DNA from: Lewinellaceae bacterium | GTDB lineage: Bacteria > Bacteroidota > Bacteroidia > Chitinophagales > Saprospiraceae | Length of the DNA: 64,000 nt | Assembly (NCBI GenBank): GCA_020636315.1 | Contig: JACJYA010000005.1 | Location: 356,193 to 420,192, forward strand | Direction: 5' to 3' | Part shown: piece after piece, positions 27,601 to 35,316 of the stretch | Layout of the letters: the number at the start of each line of letters is the position of its first letter | How positions within the stretch are numbered: the stretch's first letter is position 1 | Translations under genes and position numbers: made by a program | The notes under the pieces: model-generated | Database searches by the model: none | What the model was told of the DNA's origin: nothing | Seen by the model: the letters and a program-made list of their open reading frames with translations, nothing else

Positions 27601-27968
27601 ATGACGGCAACGGGCAATTCACCATGCAGAAACTGCCCAGTGAAGTGCAGTTTTCCTGCGTCTGCGGCATTTACTGTACGGACCTCAACGGCGATTCAAA
27701 AAAGGACCTCATCCTGGGGGGCAACGACAGCGGCTTCACTCCTCAGTTCTCCAAACTGGACGCCAGCTTCGGGCATGTGCTTATCAATCGCGGAGACGGT
27801 AGTTACGAAGAAATGGATAACGGCAAGTCCGGCTTTTTTGTCAAAGGAGATATTAAACAATTACTGGGCGTTCAGATTAATAACAGGGAATACCTGCTTA
27901 CCGCTGTAAATGGACAGAAACCGTTATTGTTTCGCCTTCCCGATGAAGGGGGGCAGCCGGAGAATTAA
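24618..27968 (+). CDS. FG-GAP/VCBS repeat lipoprotein with ASPIC/UnbV-like segment (1)
   Basis: 1116 aa from the ATG at 24618, which places a lipobox FLFGCSSEK at Cys16; the frame opens earlier at 24591, but that adds an unlikely hydrophilic leader. Many Ca-binding FG-GAP/VCBS loops are seen (DVNNDGLPDIYFTN, DINNDGWLDIYV, DLDGDLDVYIL, DLDNDGDLDLVVNNL, DIDGDGDLDLIL), predicting a surface beta-propeller. A mid-protein ASPIC/UnbV-like stretch (VPTRGFQSSIDYTLTFGLG, then DSLMVIWPDRTQ) is typical of these Bacteroidota lipoproteins, which often accompany SusCD pairs. Role inferred: surface ligand binding or adhesion. It is followed after 40 bp by a paralogue. Confidence 0.9.
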   Translation: MRAVSFLILALFLFGCSSEKDTAKSDSLFVSLPPEETGIDFVNKVENTEDFNIFSYRNFYNGGGVAIGDVNNDGLPDIYFTNNMGKNKLYLNRGGMRFEDITEQAGVGGNKAWSTGVVMVDINNDGWLDIYVCNAGYVKGDDQENELFINNGEGLAFTESAAEYNLNENGYTTHAAFFDYDLDGDLDVYILNNSFMPVNTLNYSNKRELYAKDWPVRDFLKGGGDKLLRNDDGKFTDVTEQAGIYGSLIGFGLGITIGDINGDNLPDMYVSNDFFERDYLYINQGDGTFKEDIKNWMEHLSLFSMGADMADINNDGYSEIFVTDMLPDDEYRLKTTTLFENYNIYYLKLKRDFYHQYMHNTLQLNNKDRSFSEIAYFSGVSASDWSWGALLFDANNDGYRDIYVCNGIYQDVTDQDFIDFFANDVAQKMALTGKKEEMQNILDKMPSKPQLNKFFLNNKDLTFRESGVESGFETPSFSNGAAYGDLDNDGDLDLVVNNLNQEAFLFRNNSDALYNHHYLKVQLKGSPRNTFAIGSKVFLFKGDEKINFQLVPTRGFQSSIDYTLTFGLGASATIDSLMVIWPDRTQSVLYGPPVDTTLRIDYEQANRSPAPASAHFAGEEEGLIRKVDAPFEPHREDEFIDFFKEGLTMRMLSREGPKAAVGDVDGDGRDDVYIGGASHSPGHLYLQKGQGFTPASSPAFTQDANYEDTAVSFFDADGDGDLDLFVGSGGNHMPAGSRFMQDRLYLNDGKGQFVQSVGALPSNGYNTAVAVPWDYDEDGDLDLFVGSRSIPNEYGQIPRSFLFENDGRGHFRDVAPAVAEELRTIGMVTNAKLVNLTGDERPELVIVGEWMAPQAFQANNGKVEKVPSNLDEYSGWWYGLAADDIDGDGDLDLILGNRGENFYFTGSKEKPAKLWVYDFDNNGTTEQIITRQVDGRDMPVPMKKELTEQIVSLKKQNLKHTEYATKAIQDLFDPESIKKAQVLEGTYFSSAVALNDGNGQFTMQKLPSEVQFSCVCGIYCTDLNGDSKKDLILGGNDSGFTPQFSKLDASFGHVLINRGDGSYEEMDNGKSGFFVKGDIKQLLGVQINNREYLLTAVNGQKPLLFRLPDEGGQPEN

Positions 27969-28008
27969 AGGCAATCAGAAAGAAAAATAAAAATTGAAAT
28001 CATTCAAT

Positions 28009-31000
28009 ATGAGACGGAGAACATTGAAAGAGTTGCTTTGGCCCGGTGGTATGGCATTATTGATCATGGCTCAGTTCCTTTCCGGATGCTCGGCTGACGA
28101 GCCTTCGGAGTATCAATTCCAGTTGCTGGGCAAGGAGGATACCGGGCTGGACTTTCAGAACGTCCTGAAACAGAGCAGTGAGTTTAATGTTTTCAACTAC
28201 ATGTACTTCTTCAACGGAGGAGGCGTAGCTGCCGGCGATTTCAACCAGGATGGCCTGGATGACCTTTACTTTACCAGCAACATGGGCCCCAATAAATTGT
28301 TCCTCAATGAGGGCGGGCTCCACTTCAAAGACGTCACTGAACAGGCAGGGATGGAAGGCATGGGAGGATGGACTTCAGGCGCTACAACGGTTGACATCAA
28401 CAACGACGGCCTGCTCGATATCTATGTCTCCCAGATGGGGGATTATCAGACCATCAAGGGGAGGAACCAACTGTATGTCTGCCTGGGCATTGAAAACGGC
28501 ATTCCCGTTTTCGAAGACCAGGCCATCGAATACGGGCTGGCGCTGGTGGGCTTCTCTACTCAGGCAGCCTTTTTTGATTTCGACCTGGATGGTGACCTCG
28601 ATATGTTTCAACTCAACCATTCCCTGCACGAAAATGGCACCTTTGGGCAAAAAAAAGCATTTGCCGATACCTATCACCCCATGTCAGGGGACAAACTGAT
28701 GCGCAATGATGGCGGTGTTTTTACCGACATTACCCGTGAGTCGGGCATCAACAGTACCGTTATCGGCTATGGACTGGGGGTTGTGACGGCGGATATTAAC
28801 CTGGATGGCTGGCCGGATATGTACATCGGCAACGACTTCCACGAGAATGATTATCTGTACATCAACCAAAAAGACGGAACATTCAAAGATGTTCTGACCG
28901 AAGAGATGATGCACACCAGCCGCTTTTCCATGGGGGTTGACGTGGCCGACATCAACAATGACGGGCTGGGAGAAGTTTTCTCTCTGGATATGGCGCCCTA
29001 TGACCCGGAGATCCTGAAGAGTTCCCTGGGAGAAGACGACTATAAGATCTTTAAATTCAAACTGGGCTATGGCTACAACTACCAGTATGCCCGCAATAAC
29101 CTGCAACTGAACAAAGGCGGCGGCCTTTTTGATGAGATCGGATTGTTTGCCGGCGTCCACGCTACGGATTGGTCCTGGGCCCCTTTGTTCTTTGATTTTG
29201 ACCACGATGGTTACAAGGACCTGTTTGTCAGCAATGGAATTCCCCGCCGGATGAATGACATCGATTATGTCAACTTCCGGGCCAATAATGAGATCAGGTG
29301 GAAGGCCAACACCAACAACCTGGAAGAAGCAGACCTGGCAGTGGTGGAAAAAATGCCTCGTATAAAGCTGCCGAACAAATTCTTCCGGAACCGGGGCAAC
29401 CTCAAGTTTGAGGACCTGGAAAAACAAATAAAGGGGGAGCTGCCGACCTTTTCCAACGGGGCTGTTTATGCTGATCTGGACAATGACGGCGACCTCGACG
29501 TAGTGGTCAACAATTATGAAGATGAGCCCTTTGTCTATAAGAACCTGACAGTTGAAAAAGCAAAACCAAAACACAATTTCCTCGCTCTGAAGCTTGAGGG
29601 CCCGCCTCAGAATGTCAATGCTATCGGCGCCAGGCTGGTTGTTTTCAAAGGAGAGCAAGAACTGAGCGCAGAGCATTTTCCCGTTCGGGGGTTCCAGTCC
29701 TGCCTTTCGGTGCGCGGCCTTCACCTCGGCATTGGAGATTCGACGGAGGTGGATTCGGTATTGCTCGTCTGGCCCGATCAGACTTATCAGCATCTGGACG
29801 ATGTGGCATACAACCGGTGGCTGTCCGTGAAATGGAAGCCGGGTTTGCCGAAATTCGATTTCGGTGTGCTCGCAAAGCCCGTTTCAACCGAATGGGAAGT
29901 CAGGGATGTCACCGATGAAGTCGCTCTGGATTTTCGCCATCAGGAAAATAACTATTTCGATTTTAACCGGGAGGTGCTCATCCCCCACATGGTATCTACG
30001 GAGGGGCCGGCCCTGGCCGTCGGCGACGTCAACGGAGATGGGCTGGAGGATGTCTTTCTGGGCGGCGCCAAACGCAAGAAAAGCCAACTCTATTACCAGT
30101 CGGAAAACGGGCACTTTTATGAGAATACGCCGGAGGTGATCCTGAAGGACAGCCTTTTCGAAGATGTTGACGCCGTATTTGCCGACCTCGAAAATGACGG
30201 CGACCTGGACCTGGTGGTGGCCAGCGGAGGAAACGAGTACTGGGATAAGCATGAAGCCCTCAAACAACGGGCCTACATCAATGACGGAAACGGCAATTTC
30301 CAGGTAAATGAAGACCTTTTCCCCGGAGCTTTCCTGACAGCTTCCTGTGTGCTGCCCGCCGACTTCAATGGGGACGGCCTTGTTGATTTTTTCTTTGGCG
30401 GCCGGGCCGTCCCCTGGAATTATGGTGTGACGCCGGAATCCTATCTCTTCGTCAACACCGGCAATGGCCGGTTTGAAGACCATACTGAAGATTATGCCCC
30501 TGGCCTGAGGGATGTGGGCCTGGTGAAAAACGGATGCTGGGAGGATATCGACCGGGATGGAGACAAAGACCTCCTGCTGGCCATGGAGTGGGGGCCGGTA
30601 CAAATCTTTCTAAACAATGGCGGAAAGCTGGATAAAAGGCCCCTCAATGACATGACAGGGTGGTGGAATTTCGTTCTCCCTTACGATTTTGACGGAGATG
30701 GCGATATGGATATCCTGGCCGGCAACCTGGGGGCAAATTCCAAACTTCAGCCTACCCGGGAGGAGCCGGTGAGGATGTACGTCAATGACTTTGATGAGAA
30801 CGGCCAGGTTGAACAGGTTCTGACCTATTACCTGGAGGGAAAGGAGATCCCTTTTGCCAATTACAAAGAACTGACCACCCAAATGGTTTCGCTGAAGAAA
30901 AAATATCTCTTTGCGAAAGACTTCGCCAGGGCAACGCTCCCTGAAATTTTTGGGGAAGAAGCGCTCGCCGGCGCTACGGTCCGGGAAGTGAATACGCTAA

Positions 31001-31380
31001 AGAGCATGTACTTCGAAAATACGGGCGAAGGGTTGACGTTCAAACCCCATCCGCTTCCGGATGAGTTGCAGTTTTCTGCTATGAAAGCTGCTTCCCTTTA
31101 CGATTTCGACAGCGATGGAAAGGTGGATGTATTGATCGGAGGCAACTTTTACGAGAACAATATTGAAATGGGCAGGTACGATGCCAATTTTGGCAATGTC
31201 CTATCCATTGGCGACGACGGCGCTTTCCGCGTTCAGCCGTTGGGCAGCCTGAGGGTCAAGGGGCAGGTTCGCCGCATCAAACCGGTGCGTATCGGCGGCC
31301 GCCTGTGCTTTATCATCGCCAGAAACGACGATTCCGTTATGGTGGTGAGGCCTTCTTCCGCCGATAAAGATATGTTGTAA
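28009..31380 (+). CDS. FG-GAP/VCBS repeat lipoprotein with ASPIC/UnbV-like segment (2)
   Basis: 1123 aa from the ATG at 28009 (an in-frame TTG at 27994 is possible). Lipobox AQFLSGCSAD at Cys27. It has the same architecture as its neighbour and is clearly paralogous (NVFNYMYFFNGGGVAAGDFN against NIFSYRNFYNGGGVAIGDVN; FPVRGFQSCLSV and LLVWPDQTYQHL for the ASPIC/UnbV part; VSLKKKYLFAKDFA near the C-terminus), but the two have diverged widely, so the tandem duplication is old. Repeated DxNxDGxxD loops should bind calcium. It is probably co-transcribed with the first copy and with the small lipoprotein 18 bp downstream. Confidence 0.9.
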   Translation: MRRRTLKELLWPGGMALLIMAQFLSGCSADEPSEYQFQLLGKEDTGLDFQNVLKQSSEFNVFNYMYFFNGGGVAAGDFNQDGLDDLYFTSNMGPNKLFLNEGGLHFKDVTEQAGMEGMGGWTSGATTVDINNDGLLDIYVSQMGDYQTIKGRNQLYVCLGIENGIPVFEDQAIEYGLALVGFSTQAAFFDFDLDGDLDMFQLNHSLHENGTFGQKKAFADTYHPMSGDKLMRNDGGVFTDITRESGINSTVIGYGLGVVTADINLDGWPDMYIGNDFHENDYLYINQKDGTFKDVLTEEMMHTSRFSMGVDVADINNDGLGEVFSLDMAPYDPEILKSSLGEDDYKIFKFKLGYGYNYQYARNNLQLNKGGGLFDEIGLFAGVHATDWSWAPLFFDFDHDGYKDLFVSNGIPRRMNDIDYVNFRANNEIRWKANTNNLEEADLAVVEKMPRIKLPNKFFRNRGNLKFEDLEKQIKGELPTFSNGAVYADLDNDGDLDVVVNNYEDEPFVYKNLTVEKAKPKHNFLALKLEGPPQNVNAIGARLVVFKGEQELSAEHFPVRGFQSCLSVRGLHLGIGDSTEVDSVLLVWPDQTYQHLDDVAYNRWLSVKWKPGLPKFDFGVLAKPVSTEWEVRDVTDEVALDFRHQENNYFDFNREVLIPHMVSTEGPALAVGDVNGDGLEDVFLGGAKRKKSQLYYQSENGHFYENTPEVILKDSLFEDVDAVFADLENDGDLDLVVASGGNEYWDKHEALKQRAYINDGNGNFQVNEDLFPGAFLTASCVLPADFNGDGLVDFFFGGRAVPWNYGVTPESYLFVNTGNGRFEDHTEDYAPGLRDVGLVKNGCWEDIDRDGDKDLLLAMEWGPVQIFLNNGGKLDKRPLNDMTGWWNFVLPYDFDGDGDMDILAGNLGANSKLQPTREEPVRMYVNDFDENGQVEQVLTYYLEGKEIPFANYKELTTQMVSLKKKYLFAKDFARATLPEIFGEEALAGATVREVNTLKSMYFENTGEGLTFKPHPLPDELQFSAMKAASLYDFDSDGKVDVLIGGNFYENNIEMGRYDANFGNVLSIGDDGAFRVQPLGSLRVKGQVRRIKPVRIGGRLCFIIARNDDSVMVVRPSSADKDML

Positions 31381-31398
31381 GATAAAAGATTTGTGACA

Positions 31399-32091
31399 AT
31401 GAAAAGATTATTGGTAACTTCAGCAACACTGTTTTTGCTGGGAATGTGGGGCTGTAAGATCGATGATGAAAGCAGCCAGCCGCAGCGCAACATTTACAAT
31501 TTCGAAGAAGGGGTTTCCGTCGAGCCATTCAAGAAAGAGTACAACGTCGGTGACATCTTCTGGATGAATGTCAGCATTCCGGGAAAAATGCTCCGGGATA
31601 TTATATCGGGCGAAGATATCTTCGTAAGCAATGCGAGGTTTGCGGTCATACTGAGTTCGGAGGTCCTTTCGGCAGACCCCATGCCCCAATCCTCCGTCCG
31701 CTTCGATGCTGTTCAGCAAACCGGGGAATTGATCAAGCTGGAGCTTTTTGAAAAAAATGCCGGCGCTACTTTGCGGTTTGGTTGCCCGGAAGACTCTTAT
31801 TCGCTTAGGGTCGGGCTGCAGTTGAGAGAGCAAGGTAATTATCTGCTTTTCCTCAACAAGGAAGAAGTAACCACCCTCGTTTTCTTCACGGAAGATTCGG
31901 ATTGTTCCATCCAGAACCTCTTTCCGCCGCCTGCCGAGGCCGACCTGGGCAATGTATTGTTCACTTTCGAAGAGGAGGATAACAACCTCGATGTGTTTGA
32001 CAGCCTCGCAGTTTCGCCTTTGAGCCCAACTCTTGAGGCTTATCGGGAGGCGCTGGTGAATAAGACGGCATTTTTCCTGCCGGTGCGGTAA
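31399..32091 (+). CDS. Hypothetical lipoprotein of the VCBS operon
   Basis: 230 aa. Lipobox LLGMWGCKID at Cys19, then a mainly beta-stranded domain (KKEYNVGDIFWMNVSIPG, then GEDIFVSNARFAVILSSE) reminiscent of a beta-sandwich. The family is not recognised. It follows the second VCBS gene by 18 bp on the same strand, so it may be an accessory of the surface complex. It is convergent with a GNAT gene whose stop is 13 bp away, and no clear terminator separates them. Confidence 0.75.
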   Translation: MKRLLVTSATLFLLGMWGCKIDDESSQPQRNIYNFEEGVSVEPFKKEYNVGDIFWMNVSIPGKMLRDIISGEDIFVSNARFAVILSSEVLSADPMPQSSVRFDAVQQTGELIKLELFEKNAGATLRFGCPEDSYSLRVGLQLREQGNYLLFLNKEEVTTLVFFTEDSDCSIQNLFPPPAEADLGNVLFTFEEEDNNLDVFDSLAVSPLSPTLEAYREALVNKTAFFLPVR

Positions 32092-32104
32092 ACCAGGAAA
32101 AAAG

Positions 32105-32572
32105 TCATTCGTCGGGAAGGAGTATCTCATAAACGGGCAGATATCTCCCGGAGATGCTGCTCTCCAGCCGGCCGATCTGTTGGGCGCCCATTTTTTCATA
32201 AAACCCGGCGGCATAGGGGTCTGACTCGATGATCAGGCGCTTTTCTCCCTTTTGCCTTAACTTGTTCAGGAGGTGGTGGAAGGCCATTCCGCCGTAACCT
32301 TTTCCCATGCAGGCCGGTTCGATCCAGAAATGCCCGATCTCGGTGCAATGGTGTCGCTCATTGTTTTGGAGGGCGTAGAAACCGGCCAACCTGGCTTTTC
32401 CCATTATTTTTATGACTTCGTGCCTCTCGATATCTTCCGGGCTGATCGTCAGCTCACCTTTCCATAGCTGCATCCAATCTTCCGGGTAGCCCCAATGCTT
32501 CTTGGCCCGCCAGGCCAGAGCGGAAAGGGTAGGAGCATCTCTGGGTTCGGCGCGAACGAATTGTGGGCCCAT
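32105..32572 (-). CDS. GNAT-family N-acetyltransferase
   Basis: 155 aa. The acetyl-CoA loop is EPACMGKGYGGMAFHHLL, followed by RLIIESDPYAAGFYEKMGA, the typical motif B end of GNATs. WRAKKHWGYPEDWMQLW at the N-terminus is seen in a common, uncharacterised bacterial GNAT group. Substrate unknown. It is the last gene of a minus-strand series that begins with a thioesterase at 37359. Confidence 0.85.
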   Translation of the reverse strand: MGPQFVRAEPRDAPTLSALAWRAKKHWGYPEDWMQLWKGELTISPEDIERHEVIKIMGKARLAGFYALQNNERHHCTEIGHFWIEPACMGKGYGGMAFHHLLNKLRQKGEKRLIIESDPYAAGFYEKMGAQQIGRLESSISGRYLPVYEILLPDE

Positions 32573-32611
32573 GGTGACGATTTCCGTATGATATCAGATA
32601 ATATTATAAGA

Positions 32612-33751
32612 TCAATCCAGAGCTAGTACTTTATGGGCAATCGCCTCAACCACTTCTTCCGAATCCTGATAGATGACGCCCAGCCCGCCCCCTGCTTTGT
32701 AGTTGTCGAAACCCAGGAAGTAGAGCCCTTTGTATTTGCCCTTCCCCACTACCTCTTTGGGCACACTGTACTGATCGAGAAGGCCGTCGGTGAAGGGAAG
32801 GAATTCCTCCAGCCGGGCGCGGTAACCGGTGGCGAAGATAACGGCGTCAAAAAGCTCCTCGGAGCCGTCCTCGAAGCGGGCGCCCGTTTCTGTGAAGCTG
32901 CTGAGGGCAGGTTTAACCTTGATCTTGCCAGCCTTGATCTGCCGGACGGTGCCGATATCGATCACCGGTGTTTTCCCGGTTTCCCGCAACTGGCGGGCGG
33001 GTGGCGTGTCGGACGGCTCCAGGCCGTAGGGGCGGAGGTCTCCGAAAGCCAGCCGCTGGACCCGGGCGCCGATCCAGTCTCCCAGCCAGGTGGGTAGTTT
33101 GGCCAGAGTGATGGCGGTTTTCTGAGTGGGGTTGCCCAGAAAATCCCGTGGCACCACATTGGCCGGCCCGCGGACGGACAGGAAGGTGGGGATGTCGTTC
33201 TCGCTGAGGTCCAGGGCGATCTCGGCGCCGGTGTTGCCGAAGCCCACAACCAGCACCCGTTGCCCGGCGAAGGGGTGATAGTTCTTGTATTCCCGGCTGT
33301 GAATAGCCTGCCCTGAAAACTTTTCTTCCCCTTCGTAGTGAGGGCGGTTGGGAACGCGGTTCAGCCCGGTGGCCACCACCACATGGGGCGCAGAGAAAGC
33401 CTTGCCGGAACGGGTATGGACCTCCCAGCCTGATTCGCCGGGCTTGACTGCCGCCACTTCTTCTCCGAAGTGGGGCCGAATGGCAAAAGCCTTGGCGTAG
33501 GCGTCAAAATAGTCCACCAGCATTTTCCGGGGAACATAGCGGGGGTAGTTTTCGGGAAACTCCATAAAGGGCAGATTAGAGTGTTCCTTTACGGTATGCA
33601 GGTGCAGGCGGTCGTAGTGCCGCCGCCAGGCTGGCGCCACGGCCTGGCTCTGCTCAAGGATCTCAAAAGGGAGGCCGCGTTGCCGCAGCCGGGCAGCCGT
33701 TGCCAGCCCGGCCGGCCCGGCGCCTATGATGAGGATGGTGGCTTTTATCAT
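32612..33751 (-). CDS. Flavin-containing monooxygenase-like NAD(P)/FAD oxidoreductase
   Basis: 379 aa from the ATG at 33751 (MIKATILIIGAGPAG). The frame extends to 33838 through the octamer repeat and was not used. FAD-binding GAGPAG, the FMO identifying motif FSGQAIHSREY (FxGxxxHxxxY), the NADPH-binding VVGFGNTGAEIALDL and the ATGYRARLEEFLP motif are all present, as in bacterial and plant YUCCA-type FMOs. Likely oxygenates a small nucleophile or acts as a Baeyer-Villiger-type enzyme. An aldehyde dehydrogenase lies upstream, separated by a GTG-octamer element. Confidence 0.88.
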   Translation of the reverse strand: MIKATILIIGAGPAGLATAARLRQRGLPFEILEQSQAVAPAWRRHYDRLHLHTVKEHSNLPFMEFPENYPRYVPRKMLVDYFDAYAKAFAIRPHFGEEVAAVKPGESGWEVHTRSGKAFSAPHVVVATGLNRVPNRPHYEGEEKFSGQAIHSREYKNYHPFAGQRVLVVGFGNTGAEIALDLSENDIPTFLSVRGPANVVPRDFLGNPTQKTAITLAKLPTWLGDWIGARVQRLAFGDLRPYGLEPSDTPPARQLRETGKTPVIDIGTVRQIKAGKIKVKPALSSFTETGARFEDGSEELFDAVIFATGYRARLEEFLPFTDGLLDQYSVPKEVVGKGKYKGLYFLGFDNYKAGGGLGVIYQDSEEVVEAIAHKVLALD

Positions 33752-33862
33752 GTGTATATGTGTGTAAGTGCATTGGTGTATAAGAATGCATTCAAACCTG
33801 AGAGATACAGCTGCAGCCTGAAAAATTGACGGATACACCTATATACCAATGCACTTATACAC
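33752..33862. repeat. GTG-octamer hairpin element, locus 3
   Basis: Four GTGnnnnn units (GTG at 33752, 33760, 33768, 33776) face CAC/TAC units at 33836, 33844, 33852 and 33860, all at 8-bp spacing. The bases between the GTGs differ from loci 1 and 2 (GTGTATAT, GTGCATTG, GTGTATAA), but the two arms match each other (GTGTRTAA then GTGCATTG then GTRTATAR). The left arm abuts the FMO start codon; the right arm ends 11 bp before the aldehyde dehydrogenase stop. Confidence 0.8.
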
Positions 33863-33873
33863 TATTATTTCTC

Positions 33874-35298
33874 CTACAGCCACTTCAGCGTCCAGTCCGC
33901 CAGTTTCTGTTTCCAGGCGTTGTAGGGAGGCCTCAGGAGGTCGGCAGTGCTGAGCGGCCATATCTGTTGATAGACGGACCGGGCGTTAGAAAATGCTTCA
34001 AAGCCAAACCAGCCGTGAGATTTGCCAATGCCGCTGTTGTTGTCTCCTCCGAAGGGGAGGTTAATGTTGTTGAATTGCAGCAGGCTGTTGTTGATACAAG
34101 TCGTACCTGCCCGGGTATGGTTCAGCACCTGCCGGATATTTTTCCGGTTTTTGCTGAACAGGTAAAGAGCGAGAGGCTTTTCCCGCGAATTGATCCTATC
34201 GATGGCTTCCTGCAGGCTCCGGAAGCCGATAACCGGGAGCACCGGCCCGAAGATCTCTTCCGTCATCAGGCGGGAATCCTGTGCTATTTCGGCCACCACG
34301 GTGGGAGCGATGAAACGGGAGGCGTCATCCATCTGCCCGCCTATGACCGCCCGGGCTCCTTTTTCGAGGGCTTCCTGCAGGGAAGCTTTCACCCGCTCGA
34401 AATGATGCCGGTTGACGATGCGGGGATAATCCGGAGAATTCTGAGGGGCCTCACCGTAGGAAGCGTTCAGGTGCCGGCTTATTTTTTTCAGCAGTTCCTC
34501 CTTGCAACTCTCGTGGACGAGGAGATAATCCGGAGCGATGCAGGTCTGCCCCATGTTTACATGTTTGCCCCAGGCAATACGGGCAGCCGCTTTTTCGAGA
34601 TCGGCGGTTTCATCCACTATTGTCGGCGACTTACCTCCCAGTTCCAGGGTGACGGAAGCCAGGTTTTTGGCGGCCGCCTGCATAACGATCTTGCCCACGG
34701 CCGGGGAGCCCGTAAAGAAGATGTGGTTGAACGGCAGGTCCAGCAAAGCTTTCGACGTTTCAACTGCCCCTTCCACCAGCGCCACTTCATTTTCCGGAAA
34801 TAGCTCTTCAACGATCTTAGCCATAATGGCTGAAGAGTGGGGGGTGTTTTCCGAAGGTTTCAGCATCACACAGTTGCCCGCGGCGATGGCGGAAACCATG
34901 GGGGTAAACGTCAGGTTGACCGGAAAATTCCAGGGAGCGATGATCAGCACTACGCCTTTGGGCTGGTACTGAATGTAGGAGCGGGAACCCAGGAGTGGCA
35001 GCGGCGTTCCTACGTTTTGAGGTTTCATCCACCGCCTCAGGTTGCGGATGGTGTGTTTGATCTCGGAAGTGATGATGTAGATCTCGGTCAGATCTACTTC
35101 GAGGGGCGGTTTTTGAAAATCTTTGTACAGCGCGTCGCGGATCTCCTGCCGGTAGTGCAGCAGCGTTTTGTGCAGCCGGCGGAGTTTGGCAATGCGTTCG
35201 CGGGCAGTGGCTTTGGCTACGGCAGCCTGGTTGGCCCGCTGGGCTTCGAAGATGCGCCGGATCTCCTGTCTGGAGGTGTCAGTGGTTCCTGCTGTCAT
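33874..35298 (-). CDS. Aldehyde dehydrogenase
   Basis: 474 aa, the short class-3-like ALDH type. Conserved elements: IIAPWNFPVNLTFTP, the glycine motif FTGSPAVGKIVM, catalytic Glu in VTLELGGKSPTIV and catalytic Cys in NMGQTCIAPDY, plus PFGGDNNSGIGKSHGWFGFE near the end. It oxidises aldehydes to acids with NAD(P). It lies 18 bp downstream of an acyl-CoA ligase, which could activate the acid product, so the cluster may process fatty or other long-chain aldehydes. Confidence 0.93.
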   Translation of the reverse strand: MTAGTTDTSRQEIRRIFEAQRANQAAVAKATARERIAKLRRLHKTLLHYRQEIRDALYKDFQKPPLEVDLTEIYIITSEIKHTIRNLRRWMKPQNVGTPLPLLGSRSYIQYQPKGVVLIIAPWNFPVNLTFTPMVSAIAAGNCVMLKPSENTPHSSAIMAKIVEELFPENEVALVEGAVETSKALLDLPFNHIFFTGSPAVGKIVMQAAAKNLASVTLELGGKSPTIVDETADLEKAAARIAWGKHVNMGQTCIAPDYLLVHESCKEELLKKISRHLNASYGEAPQNSPDYPRIVNRHHFERVKASLQEALEKGARAVIGGQMDDASRFIAPTVVAEIAQDSRLMTEEIFGPVLPVIGFRSLQEAIDRINSREKPLALYLFSKNRKNIRQVLNHTRAGTTCINNSLLQFNNINLPFGGDNNSGIGKSHGWFGFEAFSNARSVYQQIWPLSTADLLRPPYNAWKQKLADWTLKWL

Positions 35299-35316
35299 GG
35301 TTGTAAACTTAGCTTT

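Noticed and set aside
28684..29793. 369-codon minus-strand ORF
   Set aside because: Antisense of the second VCBS gene; repetitive V/I-rich product is the reverse of DxDxDG repeats.
33752..33838. 5' extension of the flavin monooxygenase frame
   Set aside because: Also crosses an octamer element; GAGPAG fold begins right after the 33751 ATG.
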